Source: Arcanobacterium bovis (GTDB taxonomy: Bacteria > Actinomycetota > Actinomycetes > Actinomycetales > Actinomycetaceae). From it: 64,000 nt of DNA. A program made the translations under genes and the position numbers. Shown in pieces: positions 1 through 11,900 of the stretch (position 1 is the first letter of the stretch; each line of letters begins with the position of its first letter). Location of the stretch: the NCBI RefSeq assembly GCF_004331995.1, contig NZ_SJDT01000003.1, forward strand, positions 1 to 64,000, given 5' to 3'. Below the pieces are notes generated by a model that was given only the letters and a program-made list of their open reading frames with translations, was not told the DNA's origin and did no database searches.

Positions 1-359
1 CAGCAGCCCCAGCCAGCCAGACAACAAAACATATCATAAAAAGCTGACACACTATTGAGATCCCAAACAACAAACCCACACCCAACAAACAACCCCAAGG
101 AGGGATCCTCTGCCGAAGAGGTAATGACCAATTTAAGGCCGATCACCAGCGAATGTCAAGACCTAACAAGCGCAGATTTCTCCACACAAATTAACTCATG
201 GACATTCAAGATTTGTAAGAAAGCAACAAACTTCCAAATTCCATTCGGATTAGTTTGTCTCAATCGCTTCTCACTCGCTCTTGGCGACGGATAAAACTTT
301 ACAAACTATTGCGAACTTAGGTCAAACTATTACGCGGTGTCGCTACTCACACGGCCAAA
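1..359. other. Intergenic region without a supported gene
   Basis: No convincing gene lies here. A short open frame starting at an ATG at 124 and ending at 294 would give 56 residues, but the only purine-rich site (AAGGAGGG, 97-104) lies about 19 nt upstream of that ATG, too far for a normal ribosome binding site. The translation also has no recognisable character. A small hairpin (CCTCT/AGAGG, 107-121) sits between them. The first ~100 bases are rich in C and A on the plus strand. A direct repeat at 302-334 is listed separately. It could be the upstream region of a gene outside the window. Confidence 0.5.
302..334. repeat. Direct repeat, 12 bp, period 21
   Basis: CAAACTATTGCG at 302-313 recurs as CAAACTATTACG at 323-334. 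One mismatch and a 21-bp period place both copies on the same face of the helix, as in direct-repeat binding sites for regulators. There is no gene close enough to assign a target. Confidence 0.4.
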
Positions 360-402
360 ACACGAGGGGTTTCGCCTTTATTTTCGGCGAAACCCCTCGT
401 GT
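360..402 (-). terminator. Intrinsic terminator downstream of tyrS
   Basis: A perfect 17-bp inverted repeat (360-376 with 386-402) encloses a 9-nt loop. Read on the minus strand it is followed by TTTTGG, so it can stop transcription leaving tyrS, whose stop codon lies about 130 nt upstream. It marks the end of the arg-tyrS transcription block. Confidence 0.8.
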
Positions 403-534
403 CCAATCAAAGATCACACGAATCTAATTTGACCGCTAACTAAGCATCACTTAAGCACCAAAACCAGCTCAAATTCAGCTCCGATAGCCCTTCATCTTAC
501 TGTTGCTGAAAAGCATTTCGGTGCGGCAGCCCAT

Positions 535-1797
535 TCAGCTCTGCACTCGTAACACGTTGAGGTTCTTACGCCCCTTGCGCACGAGCACCACACCACCAGC
601 AAGAACATCCGATTCGTCGATCACTCGCTCTTCATCTGCAACTTTCTCATTGTTGATGTAGACGCCACCTGAAGAAATAGTGCGCCTAGCTGCACCCTTT
701 CCCTTTTCAAGGCCCAGATCAACCAACGCATCTGTAAGGGCAGTTCCTAATGCCACATCTGCACAAGGTAACTCAGCCACAGCATCAGCGAGAGTCTGCT
801 CATCAAGAATTGCTGGGTTAGCTTGACCAAACAAAACCGCCGAAGCCTGCTTCACCCGTTCAGTTGCCTCTGCACCATGCACCCAAGTCGTGACATCCTC
901 AGCCAAGGCCTTTTGCGCCTCACGTGCAAAAGCGCGCTCCTGCACCGCCGTCGTAAGCTCCTCGATCTCCTCGCGACTGCGGAAAGTAAACACTTTGAGC
1001 ATCGTAACCACGTCGTCGTCGGAGGTGTTGAGCCAGAACTGATAGAACTTGTACGGACTCAACATCTGCGGATTGAGCCAGACCGCTCCCCCCTCAGTCT
1101 TTCCAAACTTCGTGCCGTCACTCTTTGTAATCAGCGGATTCGTGAGCACATGCACCGAAGCACCCTCGACTTTATGAATAAGATCCATTCCGCCAACAAG
1201 GTTGCCCCACTGGTCATTTCCACCAATTTCGAGTGTACAACCGTAACGACGGTACAGCTCAAGGTAGTCGTTTGCCTGCAAAATTTGGTAGGAAAACTCG
1301 GTGTACGAAATGCCCTCATCGGAATTGAGACGCCGCGCCACAATGTCCTTCGAAAGCATCGTTCCCATTCGGAAATGCTTGCCGAGGTCACGCAAGAAGT
1401 CAATGGCCGACATCTCCTCGGTCCAATCGAAATTATTTACCGTGCGAGCAGCATTATCTCCGTCAAAATCAAGCAGTGATTCCAGCTGTGCACGGAGCGA
1501 TTCCACCCACTGCGCGACCGTCTCGCGCTCATTGAGCGTGCGCTCACCCTTCGCCCGCGGATCACCAACAAGGCCAGTAGCACCACCGACCAGTACTAAC
1601 GGCTTGTGTCCAGCCATCTGCAAATGGCGCATTACCTTTACTGCCACCAAATGCCCGTGGTGCAAAGATGGCCCGGTTGGATCAAAACCACAATAGAAGG
1701 TGATCGGTCCAGAGTTTAACGCCTCCGAGAGTGCGTCAATATCGGTATGTTGGGCAATCAGCCCACGCCAACGAAGCTCCTCAAGAACATCCGTCAC
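535..1797 (-). CDS. tyrS: Tyrosyl-tRNA synthetase
   Basis: This cytoplasmic class I aminoacyl-tRNA synthetase charges tRNA-Tyr with tyrosine. The 420-residue length is normal for bacterial TyrRS. The HIGH motif appears as HHGH at residues 46-49 inside CGFDPTGPSLHHGH, and the KMSKS loop appears as KFGKT at 230-234, the usual bacterial TyrRS variants. The last ~70 residues form an S4-type RNA-binding domain. The start is a GTG with a GGAAAGGG site just upstream. It lies 174 nt after argH, the last gene of the arginine cluster, and is followed by the terminator at 360-402. I saw no T-box leader in the gap. Confidence 0.97.
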   Translation of the reverse strand: MTDVLEELRWRGLIAQHTDIDALSEALNSGPITFYCGFDPTGPSLHHGHLVAVKVMRHLQMAGHKPLVLVGGATGLVGDPRAKGERTLNERETVAQWVESLRAQLESLLDFDGDNAARTVNNFDWTEEMSAIDFLRDLGKHFRMGTMLSKDIVARRLNSDEGISYTEFSYQILQANDYLELYRRYGCTLEIGGNDQWGNLVGGMDLIHKVEGASVHVLTNPLITKSDGTKFGKTEGGAVWLNPQMLSPYKFYQFWLNTSDDDVVTMLKVFTFRSREEIEELTTAVQERAFAREAQKALAEDVTTWVHGAEATERVKQASAVLFGQANPAILDEQTLADAVAELPCADVALGTALTDALVDLGLEKGKGAARRTISSGGVYINNEKVADEERVIDESDVLAGGVVLVRKGRKNLNVLRVQS

Positions 1798-1971
1798 TTT
1801 GAACCCTTTCCATTGTAGTTATTCATACGTAAAGCTATTTTGCCTTACGAAACGCAATAACACGAATTTCTTTTCGACGACGCCGCAGCCTTGCCTAAGC
1901 CCGACGCAGTCGCCTCACGCGAGCTACTTGCCCACTTTTCGAGGTCACTCGCCCCGAGCTCAACCGTAGCA

Positions 1972-3402
<1,431 letters not shown>

Positions 3403-3422
3403 TCATCCTTTGTTGAGAGCAA

Positions 3423-4175
3423 CTAGGCGATTGCCGTGCGAAACCCCTGCGCTGCGATGTCGTTCAAAATTTGTGCACGTTTCATCCGCACGCCGGACAA
3501 AGCGCGCGACACCTGATCGGTAAAAGAGTCGACGTGCCGACTAGCGTCACGCAAGTCGTAGTAGGTTTGAAGCTCTAGATCGTAATCAGCCAGCGCCTCG
3601 ATCCACGACTCGCGATGCTCGTAGCCGTTTTCCATAAAGCGGAAATCACTACTCATGCGCGGTTTCAATTGTGGACTTTGATTTGGCACACCGAACGTCA
3701 AGCCAACCACTGGGAATGTATATAGTGGCAGATCAAGAGCATTCACCACCGCCATCGGATCATTGAGCACATTGCCGAGTAAATTCGCACCCAAACCAAA
3801 TGATTCGACTGCATTGACCACATTCTGCGCCATTAAGCAGGCATCAGTAAAAGCCTCGACGAACACGTCCATGGTACTAGCGCCGTCAATAGGCTCTTTT
3901 CGCTCCTGCAAGATTTGAATATTACGGTGCACGTCTACGATGAAAAGCCAATACTCGGGAGCGCGTGCCACATAAGGCTGTTGGCCAATCTGGGCTAATT
4001 CTGCTCGAATTTGTGCATCAGTAACCCGAATAACCGACGCTTGTTGCAGGCCACGTGAGGTAGCAGTGCGAATTGCAACGCTTTTCAACTCTGCGAGGGT
4101 GTCTGAGCTGATCGCCTCATCAGTAAATTCACGAATCGTGCGATGTCCCAATTGAGTATTGATTGTATGGTTCAC
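3423..4175 (-). CDS. NfsA-type nitroreductase/FMN oxidoreductase
   Basis: This is an FMN-dependent oxidoreductase of the nitroreductase superfamily, most like the NfsA/Frp (flavin reductase, oxygen-insensitive nitroreductase) branch. Evidence is the N-terminal HRTIREFTDE motif, which binds FMN phosphate in the family, the YVARAPEYWLFIVD strand around residue 88, and the characteristic TFPVVGLTFGVPNQ segment around residue 180 followed by KPR. The 250-residue length is typical. The physiological substrate is unknown. It sits between argG and argH, and from memory a gene of unknown role lies there in bifidobacterial arg operons too. A direct role in arginine synthesis is not implied by the family. 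Confidence 0.88.
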   Translation of the reverse strand: MNHTINTQLGHRTIREFTDEAISSDTLAELKSVAIRTATSRGLQQASVIRVTDAQIRAELAQIGQQPYVARAPEYWLFIVDVHRNIQILQERKEPIDGASTMDVFVEAFTDACLMAQNVVNAVESFGLGANLLGNVLNDPMAVVNALDLPLYTFPVVGLTFGVPNQSPQLKPRMSSDFRFMENGYEHRESWIEALADYDLELQTYYDLRDASRHVDSFTDQVSRALSGVRMKRAQILNDIAAQGFRTAIA

Positions 4176-4211
4176 AGCAAATATTCTTTCACGTCTGCGA
4201 GAGCAAATGTA

Positions 4212-4256
4212 GATCTAAAGCGACAGCAAAATTGTTATCTGCTGAAGCTTTAGATC
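4212..4256 (-). other. Stem-loop between argG and the nitroreductase gene
   Basis: GATCTAAAGC (4212-4221) pairs with GCTTTAGATC (4247-4256), and a second CAGCA/TGCTG pairing lies inside it (4224-4228 with 4240-4244). No T-run follows on the minus strand, so it may be a processing or attenuating element within the operon rather than a full terminator. Confidence 0.45.
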
Positions 4257-4314
4257 ACATTGCGCTCACCTTGCTTTAACAGCTCCTATAGCCTGATCAA
4301 CTCGCCTTGATTAA

Positions 4315-5553
4315 TTAAGACAGGTTGAGCTTCGGCATAGCCTCGCCCTTGCCAAATTTCACGTCACGAGCGGCAGCGAGCTTAGATGTTAGGCCAGTAA
4401 TCTCGATGAAGCCTTTTGCATAACTTTGATCGAAGGAATCGCCCTCGTCATAGGTTGCCAAATTGAAATCATAAAGCGAAGTTTCAGACTTACGTCCAGT
4501 CACAACGGCACGACCACCATGCAAAACCATGCGAATATCGCCCGTCACATACTCTTGCGTATCTCGAATAAACGCATCCAAAGAACGCTTGAGCGGTGAG
4601 AACCACTGCCCCTCATAGACCAGCTCAGACCACCGCAGCGCAATACGCTGCTTATAACGAGCCTGTTCACGATCCATTGTGACTCGTTCGAGCTCTTTAT
4701 GTGCTTCGATCAAAGCCATCGCTCCAGGAGCTTCATAGATCTCACGCGACTTGATGCCCACCATACGATCTTCGACGATATCGATTCGACCAATTCCCTG
4801 TGCACCTGCGCGGCGATTCATCTCAACGATGGCTTCCAAAGGCGTGACCTTAACTCCGTCTATTGCCACAGGAATGCCTTTCTCGAAAGAAATCACGACT
4901 TCATCTGGCAAAGGTGGGTATGTAGGATCATCGGTGTAGTTATAAACATCCTTAGTTGGCGCATTCCAAAGGTCTTCCAAGAAACCAGTTTCAATTGCAC
5001 GACCCCACACATTTTGGTCAATCGAGAAGGGATTGTGGTGTGTGGTTTCAATCGGAAGATTGTGCTTATTGGCGTAGTTAATCGCAAATTCGCGCGTTAA
5101 TGCAAGATCGCGAACTGGCGAAAGACATGCCACATCAGGAGCCAAGGACGTAATACCGTTTTCAAATCGAACTTGATCGTTACCTTTACCGGTGCAACCG
5201 TGTGCCACAACACTCGCATCAAATTGGCGCGCTGCCGTCACCAAATGCTTGACGATCAACGGACGAGACAACGCCGAAACCAGCGGGTATGCATCCATAT
5301 ACAAGCCGTTTGCCTGTAGATCCAGCATGCAGTATTCCTCGGCAAATTCATCTTTCGCATCAGCGATATATGCTTCTACCGCGCCGCAATCGATCGCACG
5401 CTGACGGATTACCTCGAGATCTTCACCTCCCTGACCACAGTCAACCGACACGGTCACAACTTCTGCGCCAGTTTGTTCGGCGATCCATCCAATCGCCACG
5501 GACGTATCGAGACCACCAGAGTAGGCAAGAACTACACGATTATTAGCAGACAT
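4315..5553 (-). CDS. argG: Argininosuccinate synthase
   Basis: Condenses citrulline with aspartate using ATP to form argininosuccinate. The N-terminal ATP-pyrophosphatase loop AYSGGLDTS is at residues 10-18, and [11 protein letters not shown] and [15 protein letters not shown], further family landmarks, follow. Length 412 is normal for the type I enzyme. The ATG is preceded by GAAGGAGAG at good spacing. Together with argH it gives a citrulline-to-arginine module even though the upstream steps are not encoded here. A 111-nt gap separates it from argR. Confidence 0.98.
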   Translation of the reverse strand: MSANNRVVLAYSGGLDTSVAIGWIAEQTGAEVVTVSVDCGQGGEDLEVIRQRAIDCGAVEAYIADAKDEFAEEYCMLDLQANGLYMDAYPLVSALSRPLIVKHLVTAARQFDASVVAHGCTGKGNDQVRFENGITSLAPDVACLSPVRDLALTREFAINYANKHNLPIETTHHNPFSIDQNVWGRAIETGFLEDLWNAPTKDVYNYTDDPTYPPLPDEVVISFEKGIPVAIDGVKVTPLEAIVEMNRRAGAQGIGRIDIVEDRMVGIKSREIYEAPGAMALIEAHKELERVTMDREQARYKQRIALRWSELVYEGQWFSPLKRSLDAFIRDTQEYVTGDIRMVLHGGRAVVTGRKSETSLYDFNLATYDEGDSFDQSYAKGFIEITGLTSKLAAARDVKFGKGEAMPKLNLS

Positions 5554-5664
5554 TTTCTCTCCTTCGAAAATTATTTGAGCAATTTAAGAGCCAATCATTT
5601 GACGCGGCAAGCAGACGTTTCCATTATCTATGCACTCCACACAGATGCTCGCAACGCCGATTTA

Positions 5665-6168
5665 TTAGTCATTTCGAGAACTTCGCGACAAATCCATAAT
5701 TTCTGCTACGAAGTTCTTCGCTATGTCTTCCGACGCCGTAACCACAAGCACTGTATCGTCACCTGCGATACAGCCCAAGACACCGTCAAACACCGCACGA
5801 TCGATTGCCGAAGCGAGCAACTGAGCAGCTCCTGGGGGCGTTCTCACAATCACTTGATTCAATACGCTCTGCGCGCTCGTAACCACCTCGCGTGCCCATC
5901 GCTCTAGCTGAGCGCGTGCCCCATATTCAGATTCAGCGAGTTCAACGATGTCTGGAATCCGATATACTCGTTTGCCGTCAGCTGCATATTCTTTGAATGC
6001 ATGGAGTTCTTCAAGGTCACGCGAGAGTGTAGCTTGAGTTACGCGGATACCCTCCTTTGCAAGGAGATCACGCAACTCACTTTGAGATGAAATTCCGTAC
6101 TGCTCAACGAGCGTCACGATCTTCGCGTGCCGCGCTGCACGAGTTGTTGGGATATTTACGCTCGCCAT
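5665..6168 (-). CDS. argR: Arginine repressor
   Basis: Transcriptional regulator of arginine genes, a DNA-binding hexamer with arginine as corepressor in the family. The N-terminal winged helix is recognised by SSQSELRDLLAKEGI and the recognition segment TQATLSRDLEEL. The C-terminal oligomerisation and arginine-binding domain contains the GDDTVLVV segment with the paired acidic residues that bind arginine. The same frame opens with a TTG four codons further upstream at 6180, inside the end of the argD-like gene, but the ATG at 6168 places the start 2 nt after that gene's stop and is preferred. It presumably represses its own cluster. Confidence 0.95.
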   Translation of the reverse strand: MASVNIPTTRAARHAKIVTLVEQYGISSQSELRDLLAKEGIRVTQATLSRDLEELHAFKEYAADGKRVYRIPDIVELAESEYGARAQLERWAREVVTSAQSVLNQVIVRTPPGAAQLLASAIDRAVFDGVLGCIAGDDTVLVVTASEDIAKNFVAEIMDLSRSSRND

Positions 6169-6169
6169 A

Positions 6170-7342
6170 TTAGTTTGCAAGTCCCTTCATGTGGTCGATA
6201 AACAGTTGTAAATGGTCAATAGAAATGTTGAGCGGCGGCGATAATTCGATCCGATCCTGCGCACCGACGTGCACAATAATCCCGCGCTCTTGCAATTGTT
6301 GTTGGACGAATTCAGCATCTTGAGTCCGAATACCAAGTAGCAAACCCTTACCCGAAACCTCATACCCACATTCGGAAAGCTCATCCCTTAGCCATTGACC
6401 CACCGAATTGATCTGACCGAATATCTTCCGAATCTCGTCAATTACGAGCATGGAAATATCGAACGAGAACGGATTACCAGCAGGAATGAGCCCCGAGAGC
6501 CTATCTGAATCCTGTTTAGCTCTCCGCGAGAGTAACAATGTGGCACCGAGGGGAACCCCACCGCCAAGGCCACGACCCACAGTGATTATGTCCGCCTTGA
6601 CGTAGGGAGCATGCACAAACCAGTCTCCAGTACGTCCCATACCAATATGCGTTTCATCCATAATCAGTAGCGCTTTGAACCGCTCGCAAAGAGCGCTCGC
6701 ACGTTGAAAAATTTCCTCATCCACAACGCCGGTGGCAGAGCGTAGATCCATCGGACTGAAAATGATGGTCGCAGTATCGTCGTCTACCACATTTTCCAGG
6801 GCTTTCGCAGTGGGTTCTACCGCAATGATGCGGGTTTGCGTTGATGCCGCAGACACCGAGCTCACAGGCCTTTCTGATGCGACGTTCGCTCCGCCGTCGT
6901 ACACTGGCGCGACGACGCCATACAGCTCGGAATCCGAGTGCACTGGCAAGAACGTAACGATATTTCCGCGCGGCTTGAACTGGAGCGCAATTTCAAGGGC
7001 GGCGCGATTTGCTTCGTGACCTGATCTGGTAAAACGTACCCGGGAGCTGGCACCCACGTAGCCTGATTCGGTCAAGCAACTCTGAATTGCCGTGGCTAGG
7101 CCAATCTGTTCTTCGGTGGCAAAATGATGTGTTGCCTCGAAAAGCTTATGCGTATTAGCTGCCGCATAGTTTGCAATAATAGGATTGTTATATCCCAGTG
7201 CGTTTGCTCCGCCACCAGCGGTCAGATCGAGAAAAGTATCGCCCTCATTATTCGTAAGAACTGAGCCGTCCGCTCGCTCAATGAGCATGCGAGGCGCGTG
7301 TATTGACTGACACAGCGCATGTTCATATCTACCACGCCACAT
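6170..7342 (-). CDS. ArgD-like aminotransferase homologue lacking the PLP-binding lysine
   Basis: The protein aligns along its 390 residues with acetylornithine aminotransferase (class III PLP enzymes): FLDLTAGGGANALGY near residue 37, TRSGHEAN at 105-112, MDETHIGMGRTG at 228-239 and a C-terminal RIELSPPL. Key active-site positions differ. The usual AKGLGGG segment reads GRGLGGG, so the Schiff-base lysine is Arg257 (codon CGT). The usual F-H-G-R-T segment is VHSDSELYG near 134, the E-P-x-Q-G-E-G segment is SPMDLRSATG at 196-205, and the STFGGNP stretch is reduced to PAGNP. The frame is intact. Position at the head of the arg cluster supports descent from argD. I infer loss of aminotransferase activity and perhaps a new, non-catalytic role; a specialised enzyme cannot be excluded. 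Confidence 0.85.
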   Translation of the reverse strand: MWRGRYEHALCQSIHAPRMLIERADGSVLTNNEGDTFLDLTAGGGANALGYNNPIIANYAAANTHKLFEATHHFATEEQIGLATAIQSCLTESGYVGASSRVRFTRSGHEANRAALEIALQFKPRGNIVTFLPVHSDSELYGVVAPVYDGGANVASERPVSSVSAASTQTRIIAVEPTAKALENVVDDDTATIIFSPMDLRSATGVVDEEIFQRASALCERFKALLIMDETHIGMGRTGDWFVHAPYVKADIITVGRGLGGGVPLGATLLLSRRAKQDSDRLSGLIPAGNPFSFDISMLVIDEIRKIFGQINSVGQWLRDELSECGYEVSGKGLLLGIRTQDAEFVQQQLQERGIIVHVGAQDRIELSPPLNISIDHLQLFIDHMKGLAN

Positions 7343-7434
7343 GTATTACCAGCTCCGACCTAAATTGCGTATATAGCACGAGTTGGCTGCAAGCGCGCCA
7401 AGCAAAAGCGTTCCACACCAACCCACAAAGCATA

Positions 7435-7463
7435 ACTATACTCTCTAATGTATGATATTGCAT
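7435..7463 (-). promoter_or_regulatory. Candidate promoter and ArgR-type operator of the arginine cluster
   Basis: On the minus strand a -10-like TATAGT (7440-7435) is overlapped just upstream by the imperfect palindrome ATGCAATATCATACAT (7463-7448). Its ATG/CAT ends and AT-rich centre resemble actinobacterial ARG boxes. It lies about 95-120 nt ahead of the argD-like start. No convincing -35 hexamer accompanies it. Assignment to ArgR rests on position and symmetry only. Confidence 0.35.
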
Positions 7464-7525
7464 TGCTTTGCAGCGTGCGCTCAAACACGTTTGGCATCAC
7501 TCACAACCAACTGTGATAAGGCATT

Positions 7526-8992
7526 TCACAGCATAAGCTGACGCAATTGCGGTGAAATTGGACGTGGAAGTTTCGACGTGCCACTCAAGAACTGATCCAC
7601 TCCATGCGCACACGAACGTCCCTCGGCAATCGCCCACACGATCAGTGACTGTCCGCGACCGGCGTCACCACAGGCAAAAACGCCAGGAACACTCGTCACA
7701 TATTCCTCATTGCGCACGATGTTTCCGCGTGCATCGAGTTCAAGACCAAGCTCATCAATAATTCCCGATTTTTGCGGTCCCACAAAACCCATTGCCAGCA
7801 GCACAAGTTCAGCGTCAATATGACGCTCAGTTCCCGGAACTGGCACAAATTGACCGGCATCAAACTTGACTTCAACAATATCCAGACCAGAAACCGCACC
7901 TGAGCCGTCATCAGTAAAAGCAACAGTATTCACTGCATAAACACGATCGCCGCCTTCTTCATGAGCCGAAGCAACCTTGAAAGTCATTGGGTATGTGGGC
8001 CACGGCTGATTTACCGGGCGCTCAGCACTCGGCATTGGCATTATCTCAAGCTGGGTAATTGATGCTGCTCCTTGGCGAATCGCTGTACCTAGGCAATCCG
8101 CACCAGTGTCGCCGCCACCAATAATCACCACATTCTTACCGGTAGCAGTGATCTGATCTGGTACTTCTACTCCCCTCGCCACTTTATTGGCCTGCGGCAA
8201 GTACTCCATTGCCTGATAGATTCCACGCAGATCTGCGCCCGGAACATTGATTCCACGCGGCACAGTTGCGCCAATAGCGAGCACCACGGCTTCATACATG
8301 TCACGCAATTCTTCGATGGTGATATCGACGCCGATCTCAACATTTGTCTTGAACTGCGTTCCTTCCAACACCATCTGCTTCAGACGCCGGTCAAGCACCG
8401 CCTTCTCAAGCTTAAACTCGGGAATTCCATAGCGAAGCAATCCGCCGATTTCATCCGCTCGTTCATAGACGACGACGGTGTGCCCCGCGCGCGTAAGCTG
8501 CTGCGCTACCGCAAGGCCTGCCGGACCCGAACCAACCACAGCCACCGTCTTTGAGGTGTGCCACTCTGGTTGTTGCGGCACAACGCGCAGATCATCCCAA
8601 GCCTTATCGATAATCGCGACTTCGACATTCTTGATGGTTACCGGATCGCGACTTATTCCCACCACACAGGACGTCTCACATGGAGCTGGGCACAATCTAC
8701 CTGTCAATTCTGGGAAGTTATTCGTCGCGTGCAGGCGCTCTAATGCTTCTTGCCATTTATCGCGCCAAACCAAGTCATTCCACTCTGGAATGAGATTTCC
8801 TAACGGACAACCGTTGTTACAGAACGGGATACCACAATCCATGCATCGGCTCGCCTGCTTCGTGATAATTGGAAGCACTGCTCGACCCACTGTTCCTGGG
8901 TAAACCTCATTCCAATCCTTGACACGCTCGTCAATCGCTCTGCGCTGCGGCACTTCCCGTGCCGTCGTAATAAATCCACGCGGATCAGCCAC
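7526..8992 (-). CDS. gltD: Glutamate synthase (NADPH) small subunit
   Basis: Feeds electrons from NADPH through FAD and iron-sulphur clusters to the large subunit GltB for glutamate formation from glutamine and 2-oxoglutarate. Cysteines for the 4Fe-4S centres are at residues 50, 53, 58, 62 and again at 101, 105, 109. The FAD-binding GSGPAGLA is at 154-161 and the NADPH-binding GGGDTGAD is near 288. Length 488 is standard. The start lies 8 nt inside gltB, implying translational coupling. No strong terminator separates it from the arg promoter region downstream. Confidence 0.97.
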   Translation of the reverse strand: MADPRGFITTAREVPQRRAIDERVKDWNEVYPGTVGRAVLPIITKQASRCMDCGIPFCNNGCPLGNLIPEWNDLVWRDKWQEALERLHATNNFPELTGRLCPAPCETSCVVGISRDPVTIKNVEVAIIDKAWDDLRVVPQQPEWHTSKTVAVVGSGPAGLAVAQQLTRAGHTVVVYERADEIGGLLRYGIPEFKLEKAVLDRRLKQMVLEGTQFKTNVEIGVDITIEELRDMYEAVVLAIGATVPRGINVPGADLRGIYQAMEYLPQANKVARGVEVPDQITATGKNVVIIGGGDTGADCLGTAIRQGAASITQLEIMPMPSAERPVNQPWPTYPMTFKVASAHEEGGDRVYAVNTVAFTDDGSGAVSGLDIVEVKFDAGQFVPVPGTERHIDAELVLLAMGFVGPQKSGIIDELGLELDARGNIVRNEEYVTSVPGVFACGDAGRGQSLIVWAIAEGRSCAHGVDQFLSGTSKLPRPISPQLRQLML

Positions 8993-11900
8993 GAGCCACC
9001 TCCATCATCAGGTCAGTTGTTTCACGTTCTGTCAGATTACGTTCTTTTGCTTCTTGGGCAGCAGCCATTATTTTGGCGTATGTGCGCGGAGAAATCTTCT
9101 TGAAACGCTGCGCGAGCTCGGCATCCGTTGTGCCAAGCAATTCCTTGGCGATATCAGATCCGGTCTGCGCACTATGCTGCTCAAGTAGCTCTCGAATCCG
9201 GTCAATATCTACGGCTTCGAGGTCCACAACATCTACTAATTCTGTGTTGACGCGCGCCGCATCAAGATCAAGAACCCATGCCACGCCACCGCTCATTCCG
9301 GCCGCAAAATTGCGTCCCACCGAACCGAGCACAAGTACTTCGCCTCCGGTCATGTATTCACATCCATGATCGCCTACGCCCTCTACCACCGCAGTTGCGC
9401 CGGAATTGCGCACGCAGAAGCGTTCGCCCACGGTACCACGCAGGAAGATTTCACCCGACGTCGCACCATAACCAATCACGTTACCGGCGATTATTTCCTT
9501 TCGTGGATCGAAACGAACACCAGACGGCGGCGTCACGATAATGCGTCCGCCCGAAAGGCCTTTACCTACGTAGTCATTGGAATCGCCGATCAACCGCAAC
9601 GTGACTCCGCGTGGTAAGAATGCGCCAAAACTCTGACCTCCAGTACCACTCATAGTGAACTCGATGGTTCCGTCAGGCAATCCTCTGCCCTCAGTTGCCC
9701 GCGTCACCGCATTACCGAGCTGTGTTCCCACAGTGCGATTGACATTGCGAACCTCGACTGATTCACGCACACGCGTACCATTTTCCAGCGCAGGGCGAGC
9801 CAGTTCAATCAGCTTTTGATCCAAAGCCTCGTCCAAGCCGTGATCCTGAGTACTCGTGCAGCGCCTAGCGACATCTACCGGAATATCACTTCCAGCAAGC
9901 ACTGCAGAGAGATCGATTCCTTGTGTCTTCCAGTGCCCGACTGCGGCATCCGTGCGCAACAGATCAACTCTGCCAACCGCTTCGTCGATACTGCGTAAAC
10001 CGAGGCTAGCCAAAAGTTCGCGCACCTCTTGAGCGATAAACGTAAAGAAATTGATCACATGCTGCGGATCACCCGTGAATTTCTCACGTAGCTGCGGATT
10101 TTGGGTTGCGATACCAACCGGGCACGTATCTTTGTGGCACACACGCATCATTACACAACCAGTGACGACGAGCGGAGCGGTTGCGAAACCGTATTCCTCG
10201 GCGCCTAGAAGTGCAGCAATGACGACGTCGCGTCCAGTTTTCATCTGACCGTCAGCTTGCACTACGATGCGGTCGCGTAGCCCGTTGAGCAAAAGCGTCT
10301 GTTGCGTTTCTGCCAAGCCGAGCTCCCACGGAGCTCCTGCGTGCTTAACGGAAGTCAACGGCGCAGCACCGGTACCGCCGTCGCGCCCCGAAATGAGCAC
10401 CACATCAGCTTTCGCTTTCGAAACACCTGTAGCAATCGTGCCAACGCCAACCTCGGATACGAGCTTGACGTGTACGCGCGCCCGCGGATTTGCCGACTTG
10501 AGATCGTGAATCAGCTGTTTTAGATCTTCGATTGAATAGATATCGTGATGTGGAGGCGGAGAAATGAGTCCTACACCTGTCGTTGAATGGCGAGTCTTTG
10601 CCACCCACGGGTACACCTTCGGTCCAGGCAATTGACCGCCTTCACCGGGCTTTGCTCCCTGGGCCATCTTGATTTGGATATCATCGGCGTAAGTCAGATA
10701 CTCCGAGGTCACGCCAAAACGACCAGAAGCCACCTGCTTAATTGCAGACCGACGAGCTGGATCGTGCAAACGCTCCGAGTCTTCGCCACCTTCACCAGTA
10801 TTGGATTTACCACCCAAACGGTTCATGGCGATAGCAAGGGTCTGGTGTGCTTCTTCAGAAATTGAGCCGTAGCTCATCGCGCCGGTTGAGAACCGCTTAA
10901 CAATCGATTCCACTGGCTCGACTTCCGAGATATCGATGGGCTGCACATCCTTGAATTTGAGCATCGAACGCAGGGTCATTACCCGTTCCGAATTGCTATT
11001 GACAAGCGCCGTATAGCGCTTAAACTGCTCGTAATCACCGCTCTTCGTCGACTGTTGAAGCCGGAACACGGTTTCAGGATCGAGCAGGTGATGTTCGCCT
11101 TCCCTGCGCCATTGATATTCACCACCAGTGCGCAGGTCACGGTGTGCAAGTGGAATACCATCAGCAGGATATGCAACCAAGTGACGCATATGAACTTCTT
11201 TGGCAATTTCATCAAGCGCCACCCCGCCGATTCGGGCAGCTGTGCCCGTGAAATAGGTATCGACAAAGTTCGAATCAAGACCGATTGCTTCAAAGAGCTG
11301 CGCTCCTGTGTACGAAGCAACAGTGGATACGCCCATCTTGCTCATAATCTTCAAAACGCCTTTCGAGAGCGCCTTGGCGATATTCGCGATGGCCTTATTG
11401 GGATCAACATCTACATAAAGTTCACGGCGGGCGAGATCTTCGGCAGTTTCAAAAACCAAATAAGGATTAACTGCCGCGGCACCGTAAGCAAGCAAGAGCG
11501 CAATATGGTGAACTTCGCGCACATCTCCAGCCTCTACCACGAGACCAACCTGAGTACGAGTCTTCTCCCGTACCAGATGGTGGTGAATTGCCGAGGTGAG
11601 CAGCAATGATGGGATCGGTGCAAACTCTGCGTTCGAATGGCGATCGGATACCACGATTACTCGTGCTCCCCCACGAATTGCTGCCGATACCTCTTGGCAA
11701 ATCTCATCGATCTTCGCTTCGAGCGCACGCCGACCACCAGCGACCCGATACACACCTTTGACCACATGCGACGAAAATCCAACTACGTTACCCTCGCGCA
11801 AGCGCACAATTTTTGCGAGTTGCTCAGAGTCGAGAATCGGATTGCGCATCACAATTTGGCGTGCTGATTCCGGCGTTGGGGTAAGAAGATTTCGTTCCGA

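Noticed and set aside
55-294. Open frame of 79 codons on the plus strand at the left edge
   Set aside because: Starts at TTG without a usable ribosome binding site, no recognisable protein features and ordinary flanking base composition.
823-1479. 218-codon frame opposite tyrS
   Set aside because: It is antisense to a highly conserved gene and its translation has no protein character.
1798-1971. T-box or Tyr-rich leader before tyrS
   Set aside because: The 174-nt gap shows no T-box core, no terminator hairpin and no Tyr-rich short frame.
6170-7342. argD-like gene as a broken pseudogene
   Set aside because: The frame is complete with no stop or shift and keeps ordered homology from end to end, so it is listed as a gene with altered active site.
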